A stretch of 64,000 nt of DNA from Rhizobiaceae bacterium (GTDB lineage: Bacteria; Pseudomonadota; Alphaproteobacteria; Rhizobiales; Rhizobiaceae): assembly GCA_019635755.1 (NCBI GenBank), contig JAHBYW010000003.1:539289-603288 (forward strand), read 5' to 3'. The translations under genes and the position numbers were made by a program. This document shows, one piece after another, positions 48,725 to 57,265 of the stretch. The notes below the pieces were generated by a model. It was given only the letters and a program-made list of their open reading frames with translations, did no database searches and had not been told where the DNA came from. Each line of letters starts with the position of its first letter. Within the stretch, counting starts at the first letter, position 1.

Positions 48725-50254
48725 ATGGTTTCGCGCGTCACGACGATCGCGTTCGAAGGCATCGCGGCCGTGCCGGTCGACGTGCAGGTGATGGTGGCGC
48801 CGGGCAAGGTCGGCATGCAGATCGTCGGCCTGCCGGACAAGGCGGTCGCCGAGAGCCGCGAGCGGGTGCAGGCCGCGCTCCACGCGTCGGGCCTGTCGAT
48901 GCCGCCCAAGAAGGTAACCGTCAATCTGGCTCCGGCCGACCTGCCCAAGGAGGGCAGCCACTACGATCTGCCCATCGCGCTCGGGCTGATGGCGGCGCTG
49001 GGTGCCGTCCCAGGCGACGCGCTCGCCGACTATGTCGTGCTGGGCGAACTGAACCTCGACGGCACCATCGCCTCGGTGACCGGGGCGCTGCCGGCGGCTA
49101 TCGGCGCCAATGGGCTCGGCAAGGGGCTGATCTGCCCGCACGATTCCGGGCCGGAAGCGGCCTGGGCCGGCGCCGAGATCGACATCCTGGCGCCGCGCTC
49201 GCTGATCGCCATGGCCAACCATTTCCGCGGCACGCAGGTGCTGTCGCGGCCGGAGGCGACACGGCATGCGCCGTCCCGCGAACTGCCCGACCTTGCCGAC
49301 ATCAAGGGCCAGGAAGGCGCCAGGCGGGCGCTGGAGGTGGCGGCGGCCGGCGGGCACAATTTGCTGATGGTCGGGCCGCCAGGCTCCGGCAAGTCGATGC
49401 TGGCGCAGCGCCTGCCCTCGATCCTTCCGCCTCTGTCGGCGCGCGAACTGCTCGAAGTGTCGATGGTCCAGTCGGTCGCGGGCGAGCTCGCCGGCGGCAA
49501 GCTGACCGACCGCCGGCCGTTCCGTGCACCGCACCATTCGGCGTCGATGGCGGCGATGGTCGGCGGCGGGCTCCGTGTCCGGCCGGGCGAGGCGTCCCTG
49601 GCGCATCACGGCGTGCTCTTCCTCGACGAGTTTCCCGAATTCACGCCGCAGGTCCTCGATTCCCTCCGCCAGCCGCTCGAGGCCGGCGAATGCGTGATCG
49701 CCCGCGCCAACGCCCGCGTCTCCTATCCGGCGCGCATCCAGCTCGTCGCGGCCATGAACCCGTGCCGGTGCGGCATGGCCGGCGAGCCGGGCCACCGCTG
49801 CGCGCGCGGCCCCCGCTGCCAAGCCGAATACCAGGGCCGCATCTCCGGCCCGCTGCTCGACCGCATCGATCTCAGGATCGAGGTTCCGGCCGTCTCCGCG
49901 CAGGATCTGATCCGTCCCGGCCGCGCCGAAGCCAGCGCGGCCGTCGCCGAGCGGGTGGCGCGGGCGCGGATGCTCCAGCGCGATCGATACGAGGCGCTGG
50001 GCGCAGCCGGCGTCACAAATGCGCATTGCTCGACGGCGCTGGTCGAGCAGGTGGCGGCGCCGGACGCCGCTGGCCTCGCCCTGCTGCGCGACGCCAGCGA
50101 CAAGCTCGGCTTCTCCGCGCGCGCCTATCACCGCGTGCTGAAGGTGGCGCGCACGCTGGCCGACCTCGACGGCATCGAGCGGGTCGGCCGCATCCACCTC
50201 GCCGAAGCGATCTCCTACCGGATGGGCAGCGAGCGGATGGCGCAGGCGGCTTGA
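48725..50254 (+). CDS. comM: ComM/YifB-type Mg-chelatase-like AAA+ helicase
   Basis: A 509-residue protein starting MVSRVTTIAFEGIAAVPVDVQV. An N-terminal Lon-protease-like domain (about 20-140) contains PADLPKEGSHYDLPIALG. The AAA+ core has DIKGQEGARRALEVAAAGGHN, Walker A GPPGSGKSM, Walker B VLFLDEF and a C4 zinc-like segment (CRCGMAGEPGHRCARGPRC). A C-terminal helical lid domain ends the protein. ComM drives branch migration of integrating DNA during natural transformation in other bacteria. Longer frames upstream are shadows. Confidence 0.95.
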   Translation: MVSRVTTIAFEGIAAVPVDVQVMVAPGKVGMQIVGLPDKAVAESRERVQAALHASGLSMPPKKVTVNLAPADLPKEGSHYDLPIALGLMAALGAVPGDALADYVVLGELNLDGTIASVTGALPAAIGANGLGKGLICPHDSGPEAAWAGAEIDILAPRSLIAMANHFRGTQVLSRPEATRHAPSRELPDLADIKGQEGARRALEVAAAGGHNLLMVGPPGSGKSMLAQRLPSILPPLSARELLEVSMVQSVAGELAGGKLTDRRPFRAPHHSASMAAMVGGGLRVRPGEASLAHHGVLFLDEFPEFTPQVLDSLRQPLEAGECVIARANARVSYPARIQLVAAMNPCRCGMAGEPGHRCARGPRCQAEYQGRISGPLLDRIDLRIEVPAVSAQDLIRPGRAEASAAVAERVARARMLQRDRYEALGAAGVTNAHCSTALVEQVAAPDAAGLALLRDASDKLGFSARAYHRVLKVARTLADLDGIERVGRIHLAEAISYRMGSERMAQAA

Positions 50255-50289
50255 GTCCGGCGCCGCAACTTGAAGGGGGACAGAGACTG

Positions 50290-50525
50290 ATGGCTGTCGC
50301 GTATATACTCCTGGTTACGCCAAGCGCCTGTCTTCCGCAGGCATAAAGCAGGAACACGCGGAGGCGCAGGCCGAAGCGGCGCGGGATTTCATCATGGCCG
50401 AGCTTGTGACGAAGACGGACCTGCGCGCTGCTCTCGATGCGCAATCCCTGCGCCTTGCCCTGATGCTGGGCGGCGCATCCGTCACCGTGATCGGCATTCT
50501 GACCGCGGTGATCAAGCTGGTCTGA
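50290..50525 (+). pseudogene. DUF1640/CCDC90-like small coiled-coil membrane protein, frameshifted near the start
   Basis: The ATG at 50290 gives MAVAY and then leaves frame. Shifting by two bases after TATATA (50302-50307) gives TPGYAKRLSSAGIKQEHAEAQAEAARDF, a TKTDLRAALDAQ helix and a closing hydrophobic segment ending LTAVIKLV before TGA 50523-50525. This is the standard plan of the DUF1640 coiled-coil family: short head, coiled coil, one membrane helix. Removing one TA restores a 77-residue protein. A ribosome binding site (AGGGGGA) lies upstream. Confidence 0.7.
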
Positions 50526-50606
50526 TTCTGCGCGTCGCAGGCACCGCGTCACCGCCCTTGTGACGCTTTGTATGCCGGGAAGCCTGGATGTCGGGAGTCT
50601 GGGCCG

Positions 50607-51230
50607 CTACTCCACCGAGCCGACCAGCGTCGACTGGCCTTCGCGGATCGAGACCCAGCGGCCGGTATGGTCGGCGGACTGGCGCTTCAGGTAGCGATAG
50701 CCCGTCTCTTCCCAGGCGCGCACCTTGTCGGTCAGGTTGTCGAGGACGAAGTCGCCGATGTCGGTGCGCAGCGTCAGCACCGCGTGGCCCTCGCCGTCGG
50801 GCTTGCGCACGACGGTGATCAGCAGGTTGGAGAGCGACAGCCCCTTTTCGTTGAGGATGCGGCGCTTCTCCAGCACGTAGTCCTCGCAGTCGCCGACGCC
50901 GGCGGTCGGGTAGGCCCAGACCTCGTCCTTGCCGTAGACGTCGATGTCGTTCATCGGCTTGACGGCGCGGTTGACGCCGACATTGACGGCGCGCACCTCA
51001 GCCCACAGGCTCTCGGTCGAGCGCTCCGGCCCCGCATTGCGCGGGCGGATCGAGCATTCCTGCGGATTCTCGCGGCAGAACTCGTAGTGGCCGATCGGCT
51101 GCGAGGTCAGCCCGCCGGTGACCATCGGCGAAGCGAAAGCGCCGCCCGCCAGCGCGAAAACGGCAGCCGCCGATCCGAACCGAGCAAAGCCGCGCAAAAG
51201 CGCGCCGCGCGCCCCTGGAGAGGAATCCAT
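50607..51230 (-). CDS. Bacterial transglutaminase-like cysteine peptidase (BTLCP, DUF920)
   Basis: A 207-residue exported protein with a signal sequence (about 1-33, ending AFA). The catalytic triad of the transglutaminase fold is visible: Cys115 in GVGDCEDYVLEKRR, His149 in GEGHAVLTLRTD and Asp164 in FVLDNLTD. Such proteins are frequent in Rhizobiales, some working with c-di-GMP-controlled adhesion systems (LapG-like), but this one has no such partner adjacent. A single minus-strand gene. Confidence 0.92.
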   Translation of the reverse strand: MDSSPGARGALLRGFARFGSAAAVFALAGGAFASPMVTGGLTSQPIGHYEFCRENPQECSIRPRNAGPERSTESLWAEVRAVNVGVNRAVKPMNDIDVYGKDEVWAYPTAGVGDCEDYVLEKRRILNEKGLSLSNLLITVVRKPDGEGHAVLTLRTDIGDFVLDNLTDKVRAWEETGYRYLKRQSADHTGRWVSIREGQSTLVGSVE

Positions 51231-51443
51231 GCCCCCCGGCCCCGTGTGCCTTTTCTCTTAATCAAAAATAAACGGTGATTTGGCGGGCCTGTCAATTTGT
51301 TGCCGGGACACACATGGCGTGATGGTTACTTCACGTCCGGCGCGCGGCAGATATGCAACACCGCCCCGGGCCGCTCCGGTCGCCAGGTTGGCCGCGAAAC
51401 GCCGGTCCGCGCCTCCCGTGGGGCGCGGGCCTGCGCAGCCGGC

Positions 51444-52718
51444 TCAGTCCTTGGCCGCCTTCACCAGCCGCGGCCGGGCAGGTTTCCGCTCGCGGCCGTA
51501 GCTGTTCACGAAGTCGACGATGCGCGGCAGGATCTCGGCGCGGAAGCGCGAGCCGTTGAACACGCCGTAATGCCCGACCGCCGGCTGCATGTAGTGGGCC
51601 CGCATGTCGGCCGGCAGGCTGGAGCAGAGCGCATGCGCGGCCTCTGTCTGGCCGATGCCGGAGATGTCGTCGTTCTCGCCCTCGACCGTGAACAGCGCGA
51701 CGTTGCGGATCTTCGACGGATCGACCGGCGTGCCGCGATGGGTCATCGTGCCCTTCGGCAGCCGGTGCTCGACGAACACGGTCTCGACCGTCTGCAGGTA
51801 GAATTCGGCGGTCAGGTCCATCACCGCCAGATATTCGTCGTAGAACTCGCGGTGCTTCTCGGCGCCGTCGCCGTCGTTCTTCACCAGGTGCAGGAAGAAC
51901 TCCTTGTGGGCGCTGATGTGCCGGTCGAGGTTCATCCCCATGAAGCCCGACAGCTGCAGGAAGCCCGGATAGACCGAGCGCATGAAGCCCGGTTCCGGCC
52001 ACGGCACCTGCATGATGACGTTGTCGCGGAACCACTGGATGCCCTTTTCCTCGGCCAGCAGGTTCACCGCGGTCGGGTTGCGCCGCGTGTCGATCGGCCC
52101 GCCCATCAGCGTCATGGTCGCCGGCGCGAAACGGTCGCCCTTCGCCTCCATCAGCGCCACGGCGGCCAGCACCGGCACCGAAGGCTGGCACACCGCCATC
52201 ACATGCGTGCCCGGCCCGACGGCCTTCAGCATGTCGATCACGTAGTCGATGTAGTCGTCGAGGTCGAAGCGGCCTTCCGCGACGGGCACCATGCGGGCGT
52301 CCGTCCAGTCGGTGATGTAGACCTCGGCATGCGGCAGCAGCGCCTCGACCGTGCCGCGCAGCAGCGTCGCATAGTGCCCCGACATCGGCGCGACGACGAG
52401 GATGCGCGGATCGGGGCGCCGGCCGGCCGGCAGGTTGCGCTCGAAATGGATCAGGTTGCAGAAGGGCTTCTGCCAGACCACCGTCTCCGTCACCCGCACC
52501 GGCTGCCAGTCCACCACCGTCGCCCCCAGGCCGAAGCTCGGCTTGGCGTAGCGGCGCGTCGTGCGCTCGAACAGTTCGGCCGCAGCCGCGATCGACCGGC
52601 CCCAGGGCGTGTGTGCCCAGGGATTGACCGGATTGGAGTAGAACAGCTTCACCACGTCCGCGAAGGCCCGGAAGGGCTGGATCGCCGCGTGGTTCAGTTC
52701 GTAGACCTGATAGAACAT
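51444..52718 (-). CDS. phaZ: Intracellular polyhydroxyalkanoate depolymerase
   Basis: A 424-residue alpha/beta hydrolase starting MFYQVYELNHAAIQPFR, the standard N-terminus of intracellular PhaZ. The nucleophile box is AVCQPSVP with Cys177, as in Ralstonia PhaZ1, instead of the Ser of secreted enzymes. Other motifs are SGHYATLLRGTVEALLPHAEVYITDW and a late PAVGHYGVFNGSRFR with the catalytic His. GGAGGG lies just before ATG 52718; the longer frame is not supported. It mobilises stored PHB. Confidence 0.96.
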   Translation of the reverse strand: MFYQVYELNHAAIQPFRAFADVVKLFYSNPVNPWAHTPWGRSIAAAAELFERTTRRYAKPSFGLGATVVDWQPVRVTETVVWQKPFCNLIHFERNLPAGRRPDPRILVVAPMSGHYATLLRGTVEALLPHAEVYITDWTDARMVPVAEGRFDLDDYIDYVIDMLKAVGPGTHVMAVCQPSVPVLAAVALMEAKGDRFAPATMTLMGGPIDTRRNPTAVNLLAEEKGIQWFRDNVIMQVPWPEPGFMRSVYPGFLQLSGFMGMNLDRHISAHKEFFLHLVKNDGDGAEKHREFYDEYLAVMDLTAEFYLQTVETVFVEHRLPKGTMTHRGTPVDPSKIRNVALFTVEGENDDISGIGQTEAAHALCSSLPADMRAHYMQPAVGHYGVFNGSRFRAEILPRIVDFVNSYGRERKPARPRLVKAAKD

Positions 52719-52885
52719 AGACCCTCCGGGCCCTGGGCCGACCGCCCCCTGGTCGTGCCGGTCCGGGATTTGTCCGACAACAAAGCTAGCCCGTTTTTGT
52801 TGCATTGCAATAGATCACGCCGCGTCAACCGGTCCGATGGTTGTGCCAAACCCTTGAGAAAGCGTTGCGGGCGGCAGCAGCCGGC

Positions 52886-53419
52886 TCAGCAGGCGCGCAC
52901 CATCAGCAGCCGCCGCGCCGGGTCGACGCCGTCCGGAACCTCGGCGGCGAGCTGGCGGCACAGCGCGTCGGGCGCATCGCCGGGATGCCGCTCGGCAAAG
53001 CCCAGCCGCGCGTAGAAGGGCTGGTTGAACGGCACGTCGCGGAACGTCGTCAGGCTGACGCCGGCCAGTCCCGCCGCCCGCGCCGCCGCCAGCACCGCCC
53101 CCACCAGCGCGCGGCCGATGCCGCGGCGACCGTGCGCGGGGTCGACCGACAGCTCCCTGAGATGAAGGAACCCGGCGAGCGGCCCGGCGACGGCGAACCC
53201 GACGGGCCGGTCGGCGCCGTCCGCCGCCACCCACACCTGCTGGCCGGCGAACAGGCGGGCCAGGAAGGCGACGTCCGGGATGGGATTGTCGCTCACCTCG
53301 GGATAGCCATGCGCGCGGAAGAGGGCGGCCGCGCGGTTCTCGACCAGGACCAGCGCCGGGTCGTCGTCTTGCCGTCGCGGCCGGATGGAATACCCGGCGG
53401 GCAGGCCAGGAACGGTCAG
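52886..53419 (-). CDS. GNAT family N-acetyltransferase, probable CTG start
   Basis: From CTG 53419 the frame gives 177 residues; the first standard start (GTG 53296) would give 136 and cut off the first strand and helix. The upstream part YSIRPRRQDDDPALVLVENRAA is a typical GNAT beginning, followed by GFLHLRELSVDPAHGRRGIGRALV (the acetyl-CoA loop R-x-x-G-I-G) and FYARLGFAE. The CTG overlaps the DUF1330 stop as CTGA, and AAGGG lies eight bases upstream, supporting coupled initiation. Substrate unknown. Confidence 0.82.
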   Translation of the reverse strand: MTVPGLPAGYSIRPRRQDDDPALVLVENRAAALFRAHGYPEVSDNPIPDVAFLARLFAGQQVWVAADGADRPVGFAVAGPLAGFLHLRELSVDPAHGRRGIGRALVGAVLAAARAAGLAGVSLTTFRDVPFNQPFYARLGFAERHPGDAPDALCRQLAAEVPDGVDPARRLLMVRAC

Positions 53420-53709
53420 CCGTCCAGCCCTTCGACGAGCACGATCTCGCCGTCGGCATATTTCTGGCGGATCGCGACGGCCTTCTGGTATTCGGGCGAG
53501 GTGTAGCAGGCGTGCGCGTCGGCCAGCGAGCGGAACTCGATGATCACGTTGCGCTTGCGGCCCGGGCCCTCGGCGAACTCGTAATTGCCGCCCCGGGCGA
53601 GAAATTTCAGGTCGAACTTGTCGAAGGCGAGCTTCGCCTGTGCGACATAGTCCTTGTAGCCCTCCGGGTCCCGCACGTCGACGCGCGCGATCCAGTATGC
53701 TTTCGGCAC
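53416..53709 (-). CDS. DUF1330 domain protein
   Basis: A 97-residue protein with the dimeric alpha-beta barrel pattern of DUF1330: AYWIARVDVRDPEGYKDYV at the start, ARGGNYEFAEGPGRKRNVIIEF in the middle and YTSPEYQKAVAIRQKYADGEIVLVEGLDG at the end. No enzymatic role is established for the family. Its TGA overlaps the CTG start of the GNAT gene. Confidence 0.93.
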   Translation of the reverse strand: MPKAYWIARVDVRDPEGYKDYVAQAKLAFDKFDLKFLARGGNYEFAEGPGRKRNVIIEFRSLADAHACYTSPEYQKAVAIRQKYADGEIVLVEGLDG

Positions 53710-53793
53710 GGCCGATCCTCCCGGGTGTTGGTGCCGCGGCCGTCCGGCGCGGCGTCGTGGCCAGTTAAGTCCGCGCGGTCGCGCCGCGCAAGC

Positions 53794-54486
53794 TCAGGCG
53801 GCCGCCATTTCGGCCAGGATCGCTTCCGCCGCCGCCTTGCGGTCCGGCGCGCCGACGATCGGCCGGGCGACGACGAGATGGCTGGAGCCGGCGCGGATCG
53901 CGTCGGCCGGCGTCATCACCCGCTTCTGGTCGCCGGCCGCGCTGCCGGCCGGGCGGATGCCCGGCGTCACCACGGCGAGGTCGGGTCCGACGATGCGGCG
54001 CACGGCGGCGGCCTCGCCGGCCGAGCACACCACGCCGCCCATGCCCGCCACCAGCACCTGCTCGGCGCGGCGCAGAACCAGCGTGTGCGGATCGTATTCG
54101 TAGCCGGCGTCGGTCAGGTCCTGCTCGTCCATCGAGGTCAGCACGGTGACGCCGAGCAGACAGAGGCCAGACCCCCGCGACGCGTCCACCGCGGCGCGCA
54201 TCGCTTTCGGATAGGCGTGGACCGTCAGCATGGTCACGCCCATCTTGGCGATGTTCTCGACGCCCTTCGCCACCGTGTTGTCGATGTCGAGCAGCTTCAT
54301 GTCGAGGAACACCTTGACGCCACCCGACACGAGCTCGCGGGCGAAGTCGAGCCCGCCGGCGAAGGCGAGTTGGTAGCCGATCTTGTAGAAACCGGCGACG
54401 CCGTCGAGGTCGCGCACGACCTGCCCCGCCGTCGCGACGTCCGGCACGTCGAGCCCGACGATCAGCCGGTCGCGCGCGGCGCTCAT
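53794..54486 (-). CDS. pyrF: Orotidine 5'-phosphate decarboxylase
   Basis: A 230-residue enzyme for the last step of UMP synthesis. It shows [13 protein letters not shown] at the start, [20 protein letters not shown] with the Asp-x-Lys-x-x-Asp-Ile catalytic motif (about 59-78), a TVHAYP strand and ITPGIRP-like [14 protein letters not shown] 54486 overlaps the FMN reductase stop (ATGA). Confidence 0.97.
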   Translation of the reverse strand: MSAARDRLIVGLDVPDVATAGQVVRDLDGVAGFYKIGYQLAFAGGLDFARELVSGGVKVFLDMKLLDIDNTVAKGVENIAKMGVTMLTVHAYPKAMRAAVDASRGSGLCLLGVTVLTSMDEQDLTDAGYEYDPHTLVLRRAEQVLVAGMGGVVCSAGEAAAVRRIVGPDLAVVTPGIRPAGSAAGDQKRVMTPADAIRAGSSHLVVARPIVGAPDRKAAAEAILAEMAAA

Positions 54487-55073
54487 GCCTCGCTCCGCCG
54501 CGCCAGCAGTGTCGCGTGCTCGATCAGCGTGCGGCACAGCCGCGTCATGCCCTTGCGCAGCCGCTCCTCGCGGAACGTGCCGTCCTCCTCGAAGGCCTCG
54601 CCGCCATGCGGCACCGATACCTGCGGCGAGATCACCTCCATGCCGATGTGCGACAGCACCGCGCGCAGATGGTTGGCGCTGCGGATGCCGGCAAAATGCC
54701 CGTCCGACGACGAGCAGATGGCGACGAGCTTCTCGGGGAACGGGTGGAGCGGCTTGCCGCGATCCTTCTTGACCCGGCTCACCCAGTCGATCGTGTTCTT
54801 CACCAGCGGCGGGATCGAGCCGTTGTATTCCGGCGTGCAGATCACCACCGCGTCATGGGCGGCGATCAGCCGGGCGAGCCCGAAGGCATTCTCGGGAATG
54901 CCCTTCTCGTCCTCCAGATCCTCGTCCATCAGGGGCAGCGTGTAGTCGGCGAGCGAGATCCGGGTGACCTCGGCGCCCTGCTCGGCCAGTTCCTTCTGGG
55001 CATTGTCGGCAACCTTGCCGCTGTAGGCGCCGGACCGGATCGAGCCGGCGAAGACGAGGATTTTGGGGACCAA
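54483..55073 (-). CDS. NADPH-dependent FMN reductase family protein
   Basis: About 196 residues from TTG 55073, with GGAG nine bases upstream; a much longer open frame reaching 56096 overlaps pmtA and is a shadow. The flavodoxin-like fold begins [21 protein letters not shown], the phosphate loop of FMN, and has [22 protein letters not shown], the hallmark of NAD(P)H:quinone/FMN/azo reductases. Coupled to pyrF by overlap. Confidence 0.9.
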   Translation of the reverse strand: MVPKILVFAGSIRSGAYSGKVADNAQKELAEQGAEVTRISLADYTLPLMDEDLEDEKGIPENAFGLARLIAAHDAVVICTPEYNGSIPPLVKNTIDWVSRVKKDRGKPLHPFPEKLVAICSSSDGHFAGIRSANHLRAVLSHIGMEVISPQVSVPHGGEAFEEDGTFREERLRKGMTRLCRTLIEHATLLARRSEA

Positions 55074-55120
55074 CGGGCGCAGCTCCGATTTCAGCCGATA
55101 TAAACCCGCACCGAGCGCGG

Positions 55121-55714
55121 TCAAGCCGGACGGCGGTAGATCCAGAGATGGGCCGGCGGGACGTTGCGCAGCACCACCGCGTGGCGCTCGACCGAATAGC
55201 TGCCGCGGCCGCGCGGCACCGAGGGCGCGAGCCCGTAGGTGAACTGGATGACCGGCCGGCCCGGCGCCACCCGGTCGAGCAAATCCTCCATCAGCGCGAT
55301 CCGCTTCTCCATCGGAAAGTTGAGCAGAGGCAGGCTGGAGATGGCGCAGTCGAAGGTCGAACCGGCATGCCGGCCGAGCGAGTTTCGCAGGTCGAAGGCG
55401 TCGCCCTGGACGACGTCGACGCCCGGGAAATCGGCGCGCAGCCGCTCGACGAAGTTCGGCGCGTATTCGAGCGAGACGATTCGGGCTGGGGCGACGCCGC
55501 GGGCCAGGATGGCGCGGGTGACGATGCCGGTGCCCGGCCCCAGCTCCAGCACCGGATGCGGCGAGGCCGGGTCGGCCACCGACGCCATCTTCTGCGCCAT
55601 CGTCCAGCTCGTCGGCACGATCGAGCCCGTGGTCTTGGGATCGGCCAGCCATCGCCGGAAGAAGCGCAGGTCGTCGCGTAGCCGGGCGCGGGCGCGGGGT
55701 CGGTCGGTGCTCAT
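55121..55714 (-). CDS. pmtA: Phospholipid N-methyltransferase
   Basis: A 197-residue SAM-dependent enzyme of the rhizobial PmtA type that methylates phosphatidylethanolamine towards phosphatidylcholine. It shows FFRRWLADPKTTGSIVPTSWTMAQKMAS at the start, motif I VLELGPGTGIVTRAIL (about 55-70), SLEYAPNFVERL and the late VERHAVVLRNVPPAHLWIYRR. The family has close relatives annotated as rRNA adenine dimethylase-like; context near pyrF and dnaJ matches rhizobial pmtA. Confidence 0.88.
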   Translation of the reverse strand: MSTDRPRARARLRDDLRFFRRWLADPKTTGSIVPTSWTMAQKMASVADPASPHPVLELGPGTGIVTRAILARGVAPARIVSLEYAPNFVERLRADFPGVDVVQGDAFDLRNSLGRHAGSTFDCAISSLPLLNFPMEKRIALMEDLLDRVAPGRPVIQFTYGLAPSVPRGRGSYSVERHAVVLRNVPPAHLWIYRRPA

Positions 55715-55810
55715 CAGGGCGTGGTGTAGAGCGGCGGCCGGCCCCCGCGCAAGCCGACCTGCCGTTCCGGCACGCGCGAAGCCGCTGGACGCGGGCCTTC
55801 ATTTCCGCAA

Positions 55811-57193
55811 TTGATCGCCATCGAGCGCCGGCCTCGGGCGCGTGACCGGAGCCTCTGTCCCTTGCATACGTCCCGTACTCCCTGGGCAGCGGCCTTGCTG
55901 GCAGCGGGGTTGCTCGCGCTGCTCGGCATCGTCGGCGCGACGTTCTGGCTGAGCCGCCAGGCCCAGGCCTATTCGAACGACGTCCTGTCGATCCGCGGCG
56001 TGCGGGTGTCCGCCGTCGAGGTCCGCAACGGCCTGGCGACCGCCGAGAGCAGCCAGCGCGGCTATCTCTTCTCCGGCAACGAGATCTATCTTGCACCCTA
56101 CGACGCCGCGATCGCGATGGCGCGACGCGAGGCCGCGGCCCTGCAGGCCGACCTCGACCGCTATCCCGACTTCCGGCCGATGATCAGCGAGCTCTCCAGC
56201 CTGGTCGACGCCAAGGTGGCGGAGATGGACCAGACGATCGGCCTGAAACGCGAAGGGCGCGACGCGGAGGCGCTCGACCTGTTCCTGACCAATCGCGGCA
56301 AGGCGCTGATGGATCAGGTCAACGTCTTCGTCGCCGGCATCATCGAATCGTCGGACGGGCTGCTGATCCGCGGCGTCGCGGAGCAGACGGCGAGCGCGAC
56401 GCTGCTGCATCGCGTCTCGATCGCCGGCGGCGTCCTCATCGTGCTGGTCGTCGCCGGCGCCGTGCTCGCCTTCACGCGGACGACGCGCGAGATCATGGGC
56501 GCGCGCGACGAGGTGCGCGCGCTGAACGATTCGCTGGAGAAGCGCGTCGAGGAGCGGACCGCCGAGCTCAGCACCGCGCTGGCGCGCACCGAGGTGCTTC
56601 TGTCCGAGGTCAACCACCGGGTCGCCAACAGCCTGGCGATGGTCGGCTCGCTGGTGCGCCTGCAGGGCTCGGCCAGCAAGGACGGGTCGGTCAAGGCGGC
56701 ATTGACCGAGACGCAGTCGCGCATCGACGCCGTCGCGGCGGTGCACAAGCGCCTCTACGAATCGGGCGATGTCGGCCTCGTGGCCCTCGACGAATATCTC
56801 TCGGGCCTGCTGGACAGCCTGGCGACGACCATGCGCTCGGAGGGCCATGGCGGCTCGCTGACCTACGAGCTCGACCCGGCGCGGCTGAGCACCGACGCCA
56901 GCATCAATGTCGGCGTCGTGGTCACCGAGCTCGTCACCAATGCCTACAAATATGCCTATCCCGACCGCAGCGGCGACATCCGCGTGCGGCTGAAGCAGCT
57001 GCCGACGGCGCGGCTCGAGATCGTCGTCGAGGACGACGGCGTCGGGCGCGGATCGGGATCGCCGCGCGGCACCGGCCTCGGCTCGCGCATCGTCAAGAGC
57101 ATGGCGCAGACGCTGGGCTCCGAGGTCGAGTACATCGACCGCAATCCCGGCACCGCCGCGCGCCTCTACGTCGCGCTGAGCCCCGCCGCCTGA
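55811..57193 (+). CDS. Membrane sensor histidine kinase with CHASE3-like domain, HisKA_2 type
   Basis: A 460-residue protein from TTG 55811 (start uncertain; another TTG at 55862). The first membrane helix is near 27-48, then a periplasmic CHASE3-like domain with VRNGLATAESSQRGYLFSGNE, a second helix near 200-222, a coiled coil, the phospho-acceptor LLSEVNHRVANSLAMVGSL (His near 276) and an HATPase domain with ELVTNAYKYAYP, DDGVGRG and GTGLGSRIV. This is the HisKA_2/HWE-like class common in Rhizobiales. No response regulator is adjacent. Confidence 0.9.
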   Translation: MIAIERRPRARDRSLCPLHTSRTPWAAALLAAGLLALLGIVGATFWLSRQAQAYSNDVLSIRGVRVSAVEVRNGLATAESSQRGYLFSGNEIYLAPYDAAIAMARREAAALQADLDRYPDFRPMISELSSLVDAKVAEMDQTIGLKREGRDAEALDLFLTNRGKALMDQVNVFVAGIIESSDGLLIRGVAEQTASATLLHRVSIAGGVLIVLVVAGAVLAFTRTTREIMGARDEVRALNDSLEKRVEERTAELSTALARTEVLLSEVNHRVANSLAMVGSLVRLQGSASKDGSVKAALTETQSRIDAVAAVHKRLYESGDVGLVALDEYLSGLLDSLATTMRSEGHGGSLTYELDPARLSTDASINVGVVVTELVTNAYKYAYPDRSGDIRVRLKQLPTARLEIVVEDDGVGRGSGSPRGTGLGSRIVKSMAQTLGSEVEYIDRNPGTAARLYVALSPAA

Positions 57194-57265
57194 AACGGCG
57201 CTGCCCACTCGTCGCTGCCCGCGGAATGGGGTAACATCGGCGATGGGTTCGGGAGGGAATGTCGC

